The notes under the pieces: generated by a model | The model's input: only the letters and a program-made list of their open reading frames with translations | Databases searched by the model: none | What the model was told of the DNA's origin: nothing | Position numbers and translations under genes: made by a program | Part shown: piece by piece, positions 17,394 through 28,002 of the stretch | How positions within the stretch are numbered: the first letter of the stretch is position 1 | Layout: the number at the start of each line of letters is the position of its first letter | Origin: an uncultured Acholeplasmatales bacterium | Lineage (GTDB): Bacteria; Bacillota_I; Bacilli_A; Acholeplasmatales; Anaeroplasmataceae | NCBI GenBank assembly: GCA_944324705.1 | Contig: CALUXI010000001.1 | Location: 62,001 to 126,000 of the forward strand | Length of the DNA stretch: 64,000 nt | Direction: 5' to 3'

Positions 17394-19280
17394 TTACATG
17401 ACCTCCAATTTTATTTGATATTCTGCCTTTTGATTATAACTTCTTATAAGTATTGAAGTTCTTGTCTTATTGACAGGATTATCCATAGTTTTTAAGATGT
17501 ATAATTCTTTACCCTTTAAGGAAATATTTAAATTATATTTATAACTACCTTGACTTAGAACAATATCTAATTCATCTTTGTTAGTTATAACTTTTTTAAC
17601 ATCTAAAATATGTTCATAACCATTTTGCTTATAATTTAAACTTGCATCCTCTAAATTTAAATCACTAATTGTTATATCATTTTCTAAATGTAGTAAATAA
17701 TCAGCTGTGAACTTGTTATTACCTTCAATATTAAATTTGTCAATTATTCCATTAGGTAAAAGTTCAATCTCACGTTTATAATTAATACCATTATAAACAT
17801 CTAATGCTTCAGCTGCTAAATGATTACTATCATAAACTAGACACTTACCAGGACTAGTCTTAGTTTGATTTTCCCCATTACATACTACTGTATTATGGCT
17901 AACTGTCTTCTTAAACCATTCTTTATAAAGTTTAGATTGATAACCAGGATTTGACATATCACGCGAAATCAATTTGTCTTTATACATAATTTCAATATTC
18001 ATAATATCAGGGTGAGCATGACTAGGTCCATTTAGACCATATTTCATAAAGACATTAAAATTATCATTTCTTAACATTCCAAATTGACTATTTGGGTAAT
18101 TTTTAGTTAATTGTTTTACTTCTTTATAATTAGCAAAGTCAATATCCGTATTTAATAATAATCTTTCAAAAGATATCTCATTATTATAATAATATGGTTT
18201 AGATAATGGTAACGTTGTTCTTGGGGCTTTATTAGCTAAAATATTTTTAGTAATTTGACCTACTACATCATCTTCACCAAATATTTTTAAAGCCACTTGA
18301 TAAATATATTCATAAGTCTTTAAATTTATACTTGGCCAACCATCATTAGGATTTGGGAAGTAACCATTACTAAAAGCATAATGATATGCTTCTACAAACA
18401 TATTATGTAATATTCTTATTTCTGAACCAAATTCATAATTGTATATAGAACTAAATAAAGCTAAATTACTTACACCTTCTAAGGTAAAGAAATTATAGTG
18501 AATTGAGCCTTCATACCAAAAGTTATCTTTAGTTACGCCTTCTCTTAATTGTCTTCTAATATTGTAAGGACCATTAAAAGCAAAATCTATCATTTCTTTA
18601 TCGTCAAAAAATAATCCGATTACACCAATTGCTGAATTGTTCCAACATCTAATATTATGAATTTGATTTACTTGTGGTTTTAACAAAAGATACATTTCTT
18701 TAAACATCTTTTGGTAAATCATGTCTAAAAAATCTTTATCTAAATCAGATTTAACTATTTCTAAAGCACTAATCATTCTAATAGCTATTATTGATTCATT
18801 AAGACCTTGTGGTAAAATTCTACCACAACCCCATTTCATTTCATCATAACTATCGAATACTTCTCTTTCTTTATTATGAATCCTAAATTTAGTATAGTTT
18901 GTTGCGTAATAGCCAATTATTTCTTTAACAATATCTAAATATTTTTGTTCATTTAAAGCTTTATAAATAGCTGCCGCCTTCCAAGCTGTTAAAATGGCCG
19001 TATTACGGTAAAAATAAACCCAAACACCATCATATATTTCACTTTTAAAATTTTTATGACATACTTCACAAACATGATCATGTGGTTTATTTAAATCAAA
19101 AATAAGTCTTCCGCCATCATTATTACAAAAATAATAATGTCCCCATTCTGAATTAATACTTGGATCATCTTTAAAATTTTGCATAAAAGAATCTACTTCT
19201 TTTTGCATATTTAAAATCATATCTTGATATTTTTTATTACTTTTAATTGCTTCTTGATAATTATCATTTAAATAATTCAT
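17394..19280 (-). CDS. Heparinase II/III-family lyase
   Basis: 628 residues. The N-terminal two-thirds is an (alpha/alpha)-toroid (NIRCWNNSAIGVIGLFF, EGSIHYNFFTLEG). The C-terminal beta-sandwich carries the heparinase II/III signature HAHPDIMNIEIMYKDKLISR and KTVSHNTVVCNGENQ. Similar architecture occurs in PL12, PL15, PL17 and related families that act on heparan, alginate or other uronates. No signal peptide is present, so it is probably an intracellular exolyase for imported oligomers. Its ATG lies inside the end of the upstream lyase gene (17-base overlap). Confidence 0.87.
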   Translation of the reverse strand: MNYLNDNYQEAIKSNKKYQDMILNMQKEVDSFMQNFKDDPSINSEWGHYYFCNNDGGRLIFDLNKPHDHVCEVCHKNFKSEIYDGVWVYFYRNTAILTAWKAAAIYKALNEQKYLDIVKEIIGYYATNYTKFRIHNKEREVFDSYDEMKWGCGRILPQGLNESIIAIRMISALEIVKSDLDKDFLDMIYQKMFKEMYLLLKPQVNQIHNIRCWNNSAIGVIGLFFDDKEMIDFAFNGPYNIRRQLREGVTKDNFWYEGSIHYNFFTLEGVSNLALFSSIYNYEFGSEIRILHNMFVEAYHYAFSNGYFPNPNDGWPSINLKTYEYIYQVALKIFGEDDVVGQITKNILANKAPRTTLPLSKPYYYNNEISFERLLLNTDIDFANYKEVKQLTKNYPNSQFGMLRNDNFNVFMKYGLNGPSHAHPDIMNIEIMYKDKLISRDMSNPGYQSKLYKEWFKKTVSHNTVVCNGENQTKTSPGKCLVYDSNHLAAEALDVYNGINYKREIELLPNGIIDKFNIEGNNKFTADYLLHLENDITISDLNLEDASLNYKQNGYEHILDVKKVITNKDELDIVLSQGSYKYNLNISLKGKELYILKTMDNPVNKTRTSILIRSYNQKAEYQIKLEVM

Positions 19281-21255
19281 TGTTAACCTCTACTATATAA
19301 TTAGATTTAATATCTTTTTTCAATATAGAACTATTGTTATAATTGAAATAAGAACCATTAATAATTATTAACTTATCTTTAGCTACTACTAAAGCTTCAG
19401 CATCCGTAATATCTTTATTCAAATCTAAATATAATTTATCATCATTGATAATAATATAATCATTATCCTTTTCAATATTTAAATTATTAGTACTAATTAT
19501 TTCTAAAATATAACCATTATCCGTATTTATTTTATAACTTGTACCATATAAATTAGTCTTAACATAATTATCTGGTTCTTGAGTAGTCATAATACTTTTA
19601 ACTAAACATTCATTAGTTTCATAAGTAATATCATAATTAGAAAATACATAATGATACATTTTATATTCACTACCTTTATATAAATAACCATTTTTATATT
19701 TTCTTGCTATATAATCACTATTTAAATGACTTTCATAAATATGTTTAGTATCTGATTTAAAGACATTTAACAAAATAATATATTCCATTTTAGGCTTAAC
19801 TAATACGCTTCTTCTAACTTCTTTTAAATTTAAATCAAGCGGATACATATTAGTTGCTTCAGCATTAAATACTAAATAATTATCTTGATAAATTAAATTA
19901 GAAATACTACCCTTATAATCTAACGGATTATAATTATTATTTTTAATCAATCTCTCTTTAAAGCTTGCTAAATAACAATCATTAACGTCCATTTTATCTA
20001 ATAATTTACCATCAACCAATAATGAATTATGGCATAATGGCGATATATTTCTATTATAACCATCATCAATAGCAAAATAATCGTTACCCTTAGTAAAGAT
20101 ATAAGATAAATTATCAGGGTGATGATGTGATAAAGCCATAATCTTTAATGGATTTTTAAATTTTGTAAAAGCATTTACCCATTGGGTCGTACCACCAGGA
20201 TATGATGATTTCATGGCAAATACCTGACTATTAGCTAACCAACCATCTCTAATTACTACATAACCCAAATCAGAAAAATAACGCATCAATGGTAACTCAG
20301 CAATATTTTTACTTTTAATATTATTAGGATAAGCTAAATAACATAACCACATTTCAGGCATAATGCCCGGTTTTACATGACTCAATAATTGCTCTTTGTA
20401 ATATACATTTTTTAAAATATAATCAGCATACCATTTAGCATAACCATCATTATAAATATTAGCCGTTAAATAATATGTGAATAATGCATGTGAACTAAAT
20501 CTATCATGACAATCACCAAAATTTAATTGTCCTTCTAATGTACTATTAGTACTATATAACCTAAAATAAAATGTGTTTTCTAAATATTTAACTTCTTTAA
20601 AATAATCTTTATAACCCAGTTCTCTAATTAACCAAGCAGCAATAAATAACCACATTCCACCATAACGATGATAAGTTATACCTTCATAATTTGAACCATC
20701 ACTAGCTAAATTAGCAAATACAATAGCGAAATTGTTTAATGCTTCCTGAATATAATTTTCATTCTTTAAAACATATCCCGCTAATAACAAAGCTGTATGA
20801 TTAATCCAATTATGGTTTTGCCAATAATTTGTTGGCCAACCATTCCCTAAATTATTAATTTTGTATTCATAAATAATTTGAGCATGTTCCTTAATATTTT
20901 TATAATATACTTGTTTTTTAGAACTATTTAAGTCTTTATTTAAATAATCATAGCCATAACTTAAACCAAATAGTATGAATGAAGCAGATAGATCAACATT
21001 AACTAAATGGGCATTTCCCCATTTTTCGTACCTACAAACACCATCCATAAATCTAATAGCTTCATCTAAATATCTTTTTTCTTTAGTAATTTTATATGTT
21101 AAAGCTAAATTACAAATTGCCATTCCTAAATAAGTAGTTGAACAATTAGGGTGTTTTTCTGGTATGTCCATATTGAAATAAGTATTAGCTACTTCAATTA
21201 GTTTTTCTTTAATATTTTTACTTACTTTCTTCTTCTTGTCTAATAATATCGCCAT
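19264..21255 (-). CDS. Second heparinase II/III-like lyase
   Basis: 663 residues. The helical N-terminal toroid includes NYWQNHNWINHTALLLAGYV and EGITYHRYGGMWLF. The C-terminal sandwich carries LSHHHPDNLSYIFTKGND and CHNSLLVDG, equivalent to the HxHPD and HN motifs of heparinase II/III proteins. It has diverged from the 628-residue protein and probably cuts a different linkage. It lacks a signal peptide. The start overlaps the preceding membrane-protein gene by 38 bases and has AAGAGG upstream. It ends in TGA TAA. Confidence 0.83.
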   Translation of the reverse strand: MAILLDKKKKVSKNIKEKLIEVANTYFNMDIPEKHPNCSTTYLGMAICNLALTYKITKEKRYLDEAIRFMDGVCRYEKWGNAHLVNVDLSASFILFGLSYGYDYLNKDLNSSKKQVYYKNIKEHAQIIYEYKINNLGNGWPTNYWQNHNWINHTALLLAGYVLKNENYIQEALNNFAIVFANLASDGSNYEGITYHRYGGMWLFIAAWLIRELGYKDYFKEVKYLENTFYFRLYSTNSTLEGQLNFGDCHDRFSSHALFTYYLTANIYNDGYAKWYADYILKNVYYKEQLLSHVKPGIMPEMWLCYLAYPNNIKSKNIAELPLMRYFSDLGYVVIRDGWLANSQVFAMKSSYPGGTTQWVNAFTKFKNPLKIMALSHHHPDNLSYIFTKGNDYFAIDDGYNRNISPLCHNSLLVDGKLLDKMDVNDCYLASFKERLIKNNNYNPLDYKGSISNLIYQDNYLVFNAEATNMYPLDLNLKEVRRSVLVKPKMEYIILLNVFKSDTKHIYESHLNSDYIARKYKNGYLYKGSEYKMYHYVFSNYDITYETNECLVKSIMTTQEPDNYVKTNLYGTSYKINTDNGYILEIISTNNLNIEKDNDYIIINDDKLYLDLNKDITDAEALVVAKDKLIIINGSYFNYNNSSILKKDIKSNYIVEVNNELFK

Positions 21256-21772
21256 TATACTTACCTCTTTTAAATATTTTGCTGAACAAAATAACTAGGC
21301 CATCCCATATTAAACCTAAAACTTGATAGATTATAGTAAATATAATACCAAAAGTAATAGGTTCAATACCAAAGGAAATAGATTCAAGTGGTTTGTTTAG
21401 CATATAATTAATTAACAAATTGATACCTTGATAACACCATGATACAAGATATACCGTTAACATACTTTTAAATATTTCACTTAAAAAATAAAATACACCC
21501 TCTATGATAGTTCTATCACTCATTTTCTTATTAGCAATTTGTCCTCTTCTTTTTATTTCAAAGACACTACAAATCACTGAATTAAATAGGAATAGATTAG
21601 CTATGCCCATACCAAGACCTAAGAAAAAGACTAGCTCAAAAGTATTTTCCTGGTTACCTAATTGTAAACCCCAAGCTATGAAGAAACATATAGCTGCACT
21701 AAACCACCAACGGAAAAATAAAATTTTATATTTATCATCTATTTTTCTAATTTTTTCTATAAGTTTCTTCAT
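21218..21772 (-). CDS. Four-helix membrane protein of the uronide operon
   Basis: 184 residues with about four hydrophobic helices (for example FRWWFSAAICFFIAWGLQL and LVFFLGLGMGIANLFLF) and charged ends. I do not recognise the family. It is embedded in the ABC-transporter/lyase operon: nine bases follow the 361-residue coiled-coil gene and its end overlaps the next lyase. Its regular placement suggests a role with the transporter or its assembly, but that is inferred. Confidence 0.65.
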   Translation of the reverse strand: MKKLIEKIRKIDDKYKILFFRWWFSAAICFFIAWGLQLGNQENTFELVFFLGLGMGIANLFLFNSVICSVFEIKRRGQIANKKMSDRTIIEGVFYFLSEIFKSMLTVYLVSWCYQGINLLINYMLNKPLESISFGIEPITFGIIFTIIYQVLGLIWDGLVILFSKIFKRGKYNGDIIRQEEESK

Positions 21773-21781
21773 AATTAACCT

Positions 21782-22867
21782 CTATTCATTTAAAATATGA
21801 TATCTCTTTTCCTTAATTCTTCCTTTAGTAATAAAGAATATGCCAATTAAATAAGCCACACAAATAACAGCCGTTAAGATTATTCCCTGATAAATTAAAT
21901 TAGTTTTAACTTTTGGAGAAATGCCTTGTAAACATAAGAAGACCATTACTAAGCCACAAATAATTGATAATCCTAAAATAACTAAAGCAAAGAAATATTT
22001 ATTTGAATAAGCTTCTTTTAATCTAATAACATTAAAGATGGAAATTAAACCGAATAAAATAAACCCAAACATAAAGATTCCAAGCCAATCATTAGGAACC
22101 TGTTTAATAGCCCTAATATAAGTTAAAGATAAAGCTAAACTCAAAATAGAAGCTAAAACAATAATGTCTCTACCTAATAAGAGTGGTTCATTCTTTAATC
22201 TGTTAATTAATAATTTCTTGTAGAAAGCATATTCACTATAACCTCTATTTAAAAGCTTATATTCTATAGTATTTTCTTTATGTAACTTGGCTTGTTTTAT
22301 ACCTATTTTATAAGCTTTTTTAAAGTTTTCCTTAGCTATTTGATACTTATATTTAGCTAAACTTTTATTCCTTTTATCATCTAGTGTTAGACGAGGTTTA
22401 TTATCATATTTCTTATATTGTTTCTTTAACTTTCTTAATTCATTATTTTCTTTTGTTAAACTTCCAATACTTAAATCATTTATTGTTGATAAAGATAATT
22501 CTAATTCTAAATGTAAATTATTTTCTAAATCATCAGTATAAGACTCTTTAATTAATTTTTTATATTCTTTATAATTCAACTTATACTCTTTTAAGATATC
22601 TTTACTATACCCTTTATATTTTTTAATAATAGCTATCTTATCTTTTTTATAAGTTTCTTTAATTTCTATTTTTTTATCTTTATCATCAATGTTTTTAATA
22701 TTTGATTTATATTGTTCTTTTAAAGTCTTAAGTTCTTTTTTTAAATTATTCTTATTATCTAGTTTTTCTACTTTAGTTAGATGAGCTTTATTAATTTTAT
22801 CTAAATTAGCTTCTTCATATTGATTTTTTAGAGTAATTAATTTTAATTTTAATTCTTTAATATCCAT
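21782..22867 (-). CDS. Coiled-coil protein with C-terminal membrane domain (361 aa)
   Basis: Residues 1 to about 230 are extremely Lys/Glu/Leu-rich and predicted to form long coiled coils (KKELKTLKEQYKSNIKNIDD). Residues about 235-345 contain four hydrophobic helices (IIVLASILSLALSLTYIRAI and others). No known domain. It lies three bases downstream of the ABC ATPase. Its architecture matches the 452-residue protein on the other side of that ATPase gene, although the sequences differ, so the two may be partners or distant duplicates. Confidence 0.65.
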   Translation of the reverse strand: MDIKELKLKLITLKNQYEEANLDKINKAHLTKVEKLDNKNNLKKELKTLKEQYKSNIKNIDDKDKKIEIKETYKKDKIAIIKKYKGYSKDILKEYKLNYKEYKKLIKESYTDDLENNLHLELELSLSTINDLSIGSLTKENNELRKLKKQYKKYDNKPRLTLDDKRNKSLAKYKYQIAKENFKKAYKIGIKQAKLHKENTIEYKLLNRGYSEYAFYKKLLINRLKNEPLLLGRDIIVLASILSLALSLTYIRAIKQVPNDWLGIFMFGFILFGLISIFNVIRLKEAYSNKYFFALVILGLSIICGLVMVFLCLQGISPKVKTNLIYQGIILTAVICVAYLIGIFFITKGRIKEKRYHILNE

Positions 22868-22870
22868 ACT

Positions 22871-23983
22871 TTACTCCTTATCAATTCTATTAGTTGTTTC
22901 AGGGTCAAAAAAGTGAATCATATCTTCCATAATAGCTACTTTTAATAAACCTTCTTCAACCTTTTGTCTAACATCAATTTTTACCACAAATGGTTTATCA
23001 TCACAAACTAATTCTACATTATATTCTTTACCTAAGAACTCTTTATGAACAACAGGTAAACTTACTACACTACTTGGGTTTTCCACAATCACCTTGTTTT
23101 CTCTTGAAACATATTCTGGCCTAATCCCGACAATTATTTCTTTATCTTCTAAATTATCAAGACCATAAAAAGCTTTTAAATCAGCCATTTTATTAGGTCT
23201 AATTAAAATATGCAAATCTTTAGAAACAAAGTAGCCATCTTTAATTTTACCAGTAATAAAGTTCATTGGCGGAGTTCCGATAAAACCACCAACAAAAATA
23301 TTATTAGGGTGGTGATAAACTTCATAAGGGGTACCTACTTGTTGAATTCTACCATCTTTCATAACAACTATTCTATCAGCCATAGTCATAGCTTCTATTT
23401 GGTCATGAGTTACATAAATTGTAGTTACTTTAAGGCGTTTTTGTAGTTTTACAATTTCACTTCTTGTCTTCACTCTTAATTTCGCATCTAAGTTAGATAA
23501 AGGTTCGTCCATTAAGAAGACCTTAGGAGCTCGAACAACCGCTCTACCTAAACTTACTCTTTGTCTTTGGCCACCTGATAATTGAGCCGGTAATCTTTTT
23601 AAGTATTGCGTTAAGTCTAGGCTTTCGGCCACATTTTCAACTTTAGAATAGATTGTAGTTTTATCTTTATGTTTTAATTTAAGAGATATACCTAAGTTAT
23701 CATAAACCGTCATATTGCCATATAAAGCATAGTCTTGGAAGCACATTGCAATATCTCTGTCCCCTGGCGCATATTTATTAACTTTAATACCATCGATATA
23801 TAATTCACCTGTTGAAATTCCTTCAAGACCAGCAACCATTCTTAAAGTTGTAGATTTACCACAACCTGAAGAACCAACTAAAACAATGAATTCACCGTCA
23901 GCTATATCTAAATTAAAATCAAAGACTGCTTGTGTGCCATTAGGATATATTTTATTAATATTTTTTAACTGAACTGTTGCCAT
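22871..23983 (-). CDS. Sugar ABC transporter ATPase (MsmX/UgpC type)
   Basis: 370 residues. Walker A GSSGCGKSTT is near residue 37, Q-loop CFQDYALYGNM follows, signature LSGGQRQRVSLGRAVV, Walker B VFLMDEPLSNLDAKLR and H-loop THDQIEAMTMADR. The C-terminal MalK-like OB extension (about 235-360) fits carbohydrate importers. It powers the permease pair encoded at 28003-29845. Many Firmicutes share one such ATPase among several importers; here it is inside the operon, which suggests a dedicated copy. Confidence 0.93.
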   Translation of the reverse strand: MATVQLKNINKIYPNGTQAVFDFNLDIADGEFIVLVGSSGCGKSTTLRMVAGLEGISTGELYIDGIKVNKYAPGDRDIAMCFQDYALYGNMTVYDNLGISLKLKHKDKTTIYSKVENVAESLDLTQYLKRLPAQLSGGQRQRVSLGRAVVRAPKVFLMDEPLSNLDAKLRVKTRSEIVKLQKRLKVTTIYVTHDQIEAMTMADRIVVMKDGRIQQVGTPYEVYHHPNNIFVGGFIGTPPMNFITGKIKDGYFVSKDLHILIRPNKMADLKAFYGLDNLEDKEIIVGIRPEYVSRENKVIVENPSSVVSLPVVHKEFLGKEYNVELVCDDKPFVVKIDVRQKVEEGLLKVAIMEDMIHFFDPETTNRIDKE

Positions 23984-23992
23984 AAAAACCTC

Positions 23993-25351
23993 CTAATTTA
24001 AATGTGCATTTCTTTCTTTAATCTTAAATAAGGAATAAACATTAGATAAAGCAATTAAAACAATCATCGAAATACTAAAACCATATAAAATATTTCTTAA
24101 ACCTTGATAACTAATGGCATCTGTAATCAGTTTACCAGCCTCATCATAAACTGGGTCTCTATCAGCCGCAAAAATTGGGATTACCACAAATATCCTTAAA
24201 ACCAAATATGCCGCAAACACTAAATTTATTACGGACCAAGTTTTATTGTAAACTTTAACTTTCATAGCCGATAAGAAGAGGAATAAAACAAAGATTAGGT
24301 TAACAATTAAAGTTGGGAATTCCATATAAGATACATACATCTTATTTAAGAAAATAATAACATAAATTATTTCAAGTAAAACAACTAATAACATAAAGTA
24401 ATAAGATAAACCATTAGCTTTGTATTTAAGTACTTTACCTCTTTTATCTTTATATTCCTTTAATAATACTTTATTATTATTTAATAATTCTTCTTTATTA
24501 CCTTGTTTCTTTTTAACATCTAAATTATTTTGTTTAATAACTTTTTTCTCTTCTGCTAAATTATTATAACGAAGCGTTTTAATTCTTTGTCTATTTAATA
24601 ATTTGTTTTCATATCTAACTTTGTGTTTAAATGTTTTAAGATCATTTTTTAATGTTTGAATCTTATTATTTAATTCATTAACTTTTTCTTCATTACTAAC
24701 TACTTTATCATTACCAATTACTTCTAATTGTTTATTTTCTATATTAGCTATAGCCTCACTATTATCAATCTTTTTATTCTTAAGGTTAACTAAATCTTGA
24801 TTTAGTTTATTTAATTCTTCAGTTAATTTGCTTTTATTAGCTAAATAAATATCTTTAGTTTCACCTTTAGTCTTATATAAAGCTTTATTTTTAAGTAATT
24901 CTTTTTTAATAGATTCAATATTATTTTGGATCCTTACTTCTTCAGGATTCTTCTTTAATTCTTCCTTTTGTTCAATTAAATTAATATATTCATTGTAAGA
25001 ATTAAGATTCGTAAATTTCTTAGCCAATTTAATTTCTTTTTTAATTTCTTTAATCTTTATTTTTAAATCTTTTCTTTTGATAGTTCTTTGATATTGGCTT
25101 AATTCATCATTAAATTTTAAGGCTTTATAAGTAGTTTTAACCTTAATTAAACTAATTTTTAAATTACTTATATATTTGATATAATCATCTGTTTTACCTT
25201 CATATAAAACTTTTAAGAGGTGTTTATTACTATCTAATTCTTGTTTATAGTCAATTATTTGACCTTTATTAGCAAATAAAGCATGAGTAGCTTCATCATA
25301 ACTATAATTAGCTATCTGTTTTTTTAGTTGTTTTTTAGCATTATTTGGCAT
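23993..25351 (-). CDS. Coiled-coil protein with C-terminal membrane domain (452 aa)
   Basis: The first 310 residues are a long series of charged heptads (LKTFKHKVRYENKLLNRQRI and similar) predicted as coiled coil. Residues about 315-440 hold four hydrophobic helices with a short extracytoplasmic loop (AADRDPVYDEAGKLITDAIS). I recognise no family. It overlaps the preceding 185-residue membrane gene by 11 bases and is followed nine bases later by the ABC ATPase, so it is firmly part of the operon. Confidence 0.65.
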   Translation of the reverse strand: MPNNAKKQLKKQIANYSYDEATHALFANKGQIIDYKQELDSNKHLLKVLYEGKTDDYIKYISNLKISLIKVKTTYKALKFNDELSQYQRTIKRKDLKIKIKEIKKEIKLAKKFTNLNSYNEYINLIEQKEELKKNPEEVRIQNNIESIKKELLKNKALYKTKGETKDIYLANKSKLTEELNKLNQDLVNLKNKKIDNSEAIANIENKQLEVIGNDKVVSNEEKVNELNNKIQTLKNDLKTFKHKVRYENKLLNRQRIKTLRYNNLAEEKKVIKQNNLDVKKKQGNKEELLNNNKVLLKEYKDKRGKVLKYKANGLSYYFMLLVVLLEIIYVIIFLNKMYVSYMEFPTLIVNLIFVLFLFLSAMKVKVYNKTWSVINLVFAAYLVLRIFVVIPIFAADRDPVYDEAGKLITDAISYQGLRNILYGFSISMIVLIALSNVYSLFKIKERNAHLN

Positions 25352-25886
25352 AATTAGCCTCCCTATTCTTCTTATTTTTAAAATAGATTATTGAAAGTAA
25401 TACTACATAAGCAATCATTAATATTAAAGTTATGACATATAAAACATTACCAATATCAAAAGCTAAGGTTGAAGGATTATAAGTAGCATAAATCTCTTCA
25501 CTTACATAGCTAAAATCTAAGTTATTGTATTCTGTTTTAAGACCTGGTAACTGCATTAAACCTAAGATAGAAACAACAATAACCGGGATAGCACAGATTA
25601 AAGCTAAGATGTAACTTAAGACTTTATTAACTAGTCTTTTATTCATTTTTGAAATAAAGATAACGACAATCATAATTACACTAATTAAACTACCATAAAA
25701 TATTTGATTATTGAATGGGATTAACTTTTCATGATGAAATGTTGCAACTAAGACATTATTTCTACTTTCTAAATACTGAAAAGCTTCATAATTAGTCATA
25801 AAACCTAGTGCGTAAATAAAGACGGCTATCGCACTTAAAATGAATACGATAAACATAATTTTTTGTAAGTATAATTCTTTTTTCAT
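25341..25886 (-). CDS. Four-helix membrane protein (about 181 aa)
   Basis: Four hydrophobic helices (starting IMFIVFILSAIAVFIYALGF) with one loop containing HHEKLIPFNNQ. No family recognised. The ATG at 25886 follows GGAGG; a start four codons earlier would overlap that ribosome site. It lies between the sugar-binding protein gene and the 452-residue coiled-coil gene. Confidence 0.65.
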   Translation of the reverse strand: MKKELYLQKIMFIVFILSAIAVFIYALGFMTNYEAFQYLESRNNVLVATFHHEKLIPFNNQIFYGSLISVIMIVVIFISKMNKRLVNKVLSYILALICAIPVIVVSILGLMQLPGLKTEYNNLDFSYVSEEIYATYNPSTLAFDIGNVLYVITLILMIAYVVLLSIIYFKNKKNREANYAK

Positions 25887-25975
25887 ATTGACCTCCATTT
25901 TTATCTCTTGCCAAAAAATTTTAATGCTTACTAAAATTCTTTGGAAAGAGAAGAGGACTAGCCTCTAACTCTTGA

Positions 25976-27961
25976 TTATAAGCCTGCCATTTCTTTGTAG
26001 GCATCTTGATAAATTTTTTGATAACTTTCAACTCCACCATCTTTGAAATATTGATAGTATTGTTCATAAGTTTGTGGAACTGTTACTTGTGCAGGATCAA
26101 GACCACGGATTATATTGAAAATTGGTTCAAAGAATCCCGTATCTGTTGCGATTTTCAATTGAGTAACTTGTGCATTTTGATTCTTATTTAATGAGAATGC
26201 AGGTGGAACTAAACGATAATAGTTAGGATTTGAACCTTCTGCAAATTTACCATCACCACCATAAGTAGGCATACCTACCCCAGCGTTTGTATAAAGTTCT
26301 ACAGCATCTAGTCCACGTTGAGATGTATATTGATATTCAAAACCAATTTCTTTTTGATAACCAATTGGCATTTGTGAACCAATAACTTGTCTTAAGAAAT
26401 TAGAATAATCCCCCGCATTATAGATATCAGCTTGTTCTTTTACTCAATCTGTATAAGCAGGATAATCAACACCATCTGGACCTTTGAATGTTTCACCTTC
26501 TTTAATCATATCAGGTAAACCATAATTTTGTAATTGATAGCCTTCTTCAGTGAAGAAATAATCAAATAATTTTAACGCTTGTTCTAAATGTGTTTCATCA
26601 ATTTGTGCAGAAATAGCCCAACCATCTGGTTTAATAACTCTACTATTATCTACATAATGTTGCCATACACCATTTACATTAGCAACTGGAGGTAAAATAG
26701 CAACTACATCATCATTTAAAGAATCAGCTGTTGTTGAAGCTGTAAAATCATAACACATAAAACCAAATTGTTTTTGATTAGCTACATCATCAGAACCATA
26801 AAGACGAGCTCTTAAGTCTGCTTTTGAATTAGGATCTGTAAGTGAATCACCAAAAATTAACCCTTCTTCATTCCAATCGGCAATATTAGTAACTACATTG
26901 TATACTTCTTCTGTTGAATATGTGTAATATATTTGACCTTCTTTATTATATGCCCAACGTGATTCATAAGAATCTGAGCCATTAACTTTTACACCATCAA
27001 AATAAGTAGCAAATCTTAATACTTCTTCACGATAAGCTGGTTGACGAGTAAACCAAGCATAAGTTTCAGCATCACTCTTACCAGTTAAATAAGTAGGGTT
27101 AGCCATAACACAACGCCATAAAGCTACCATTTCATCAATATCATATGCTGCTTTTTCACCTAAATATAATTCAGATGGATTTTCATAATCATAATTACGT
27201 TCAATATATTCTCTTAAGGCATTAGCATATGTAGCACCATTCTTAGTTTGTAAATTATTCATTATTTCAATGATATTTTCATCAGTTTTCTTAGTAGGTA
27301 AACCTTCTATTTCTTTAGCACGTGGATGATCTTTAGTATAGAATGGTTGATAAGCTGTATCACCTACTGAATCAGGGTCAAAACTTGGATTTTCAGCATC
27401 TAATAATTTAGTAATCCATGACCCTCTAACGTGGTAAAGTCTAGCATAGTTACCAATTTCAGCTACATAAGGCAAATGATAAATATGTCCATTATAAGCT
27501 GTAATTGCATCTTTGATGTTTTGATTTTCATCTAAATATTTTTTCAAATTTGGCATTTTATCTAAGTGCTCATCTAAAGCAATAAACATACCATCAGCAC
27601 CTTGTGCCATAAGTTGATCAGCAATTGAGTTACCACCAAAGATATCAGCATCTTTAAATTGGGTTGCTGCATTAGTTGTAATCATTTCTTGTGCTTTTTC
27701 TTGTTGTGGAGCCACATCTTCAATCTCAATGCCTAGTTGTTTTTCAACATATTGCCACATAGGCTTTAAATCACCACTTGAAACTACTGTACCATCTGGC
27801 ATAGTGATAGGTGAACTCATATTATAAGTTAAAGTCTTTTTAGTATCACCATATGACAAGTGTAATCTTAACGCATCGGATCCACTGTCGCCACCGCAAC
27901 TTGCTAGAGCTAACACACTTAACGTGCTTAATCCTAAAGCTCCAAATAATTTTCTTTTCAT
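25976..27961 (-). pseudogene. Sugar ABC transporter binding lipoprotein with in-frame TGA
   Basis: Lipoprotein signal peptide KRKLFGALGLSTLSVLALASC, then a large LplA/YtcQ-like extracellular solute-binding protein. The reading frame is open from 27961 to 25976 (662 codons) except for one TGA at 26444-26446, after GVDYPAYTD and before VKEQADIYNAGDYS. The parts on both sides are in the same frame and fit one protein of normal length. A TGG-to-TGA change would explain it. Without readthrough the last 156 residues are lost. All other operon genes are intact. Confidence 0.85.
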
Positions 27962-28002
27962 TTTTTCCTCCTGTTATTTTTTGTTATTGTATGTTAAAAG
28001 GA

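Noticed and set aside
26444-26446. Reassignment of TGA to tryptophan (code 4)
   Set aside because: Trp is coded by TGG throughout, TGA ends rhaA and the GPH gene in ATGA overlaps, and TGA of the 9781 lipoprotein lies in a terminator. A single TGA in one gene does not support recoding.
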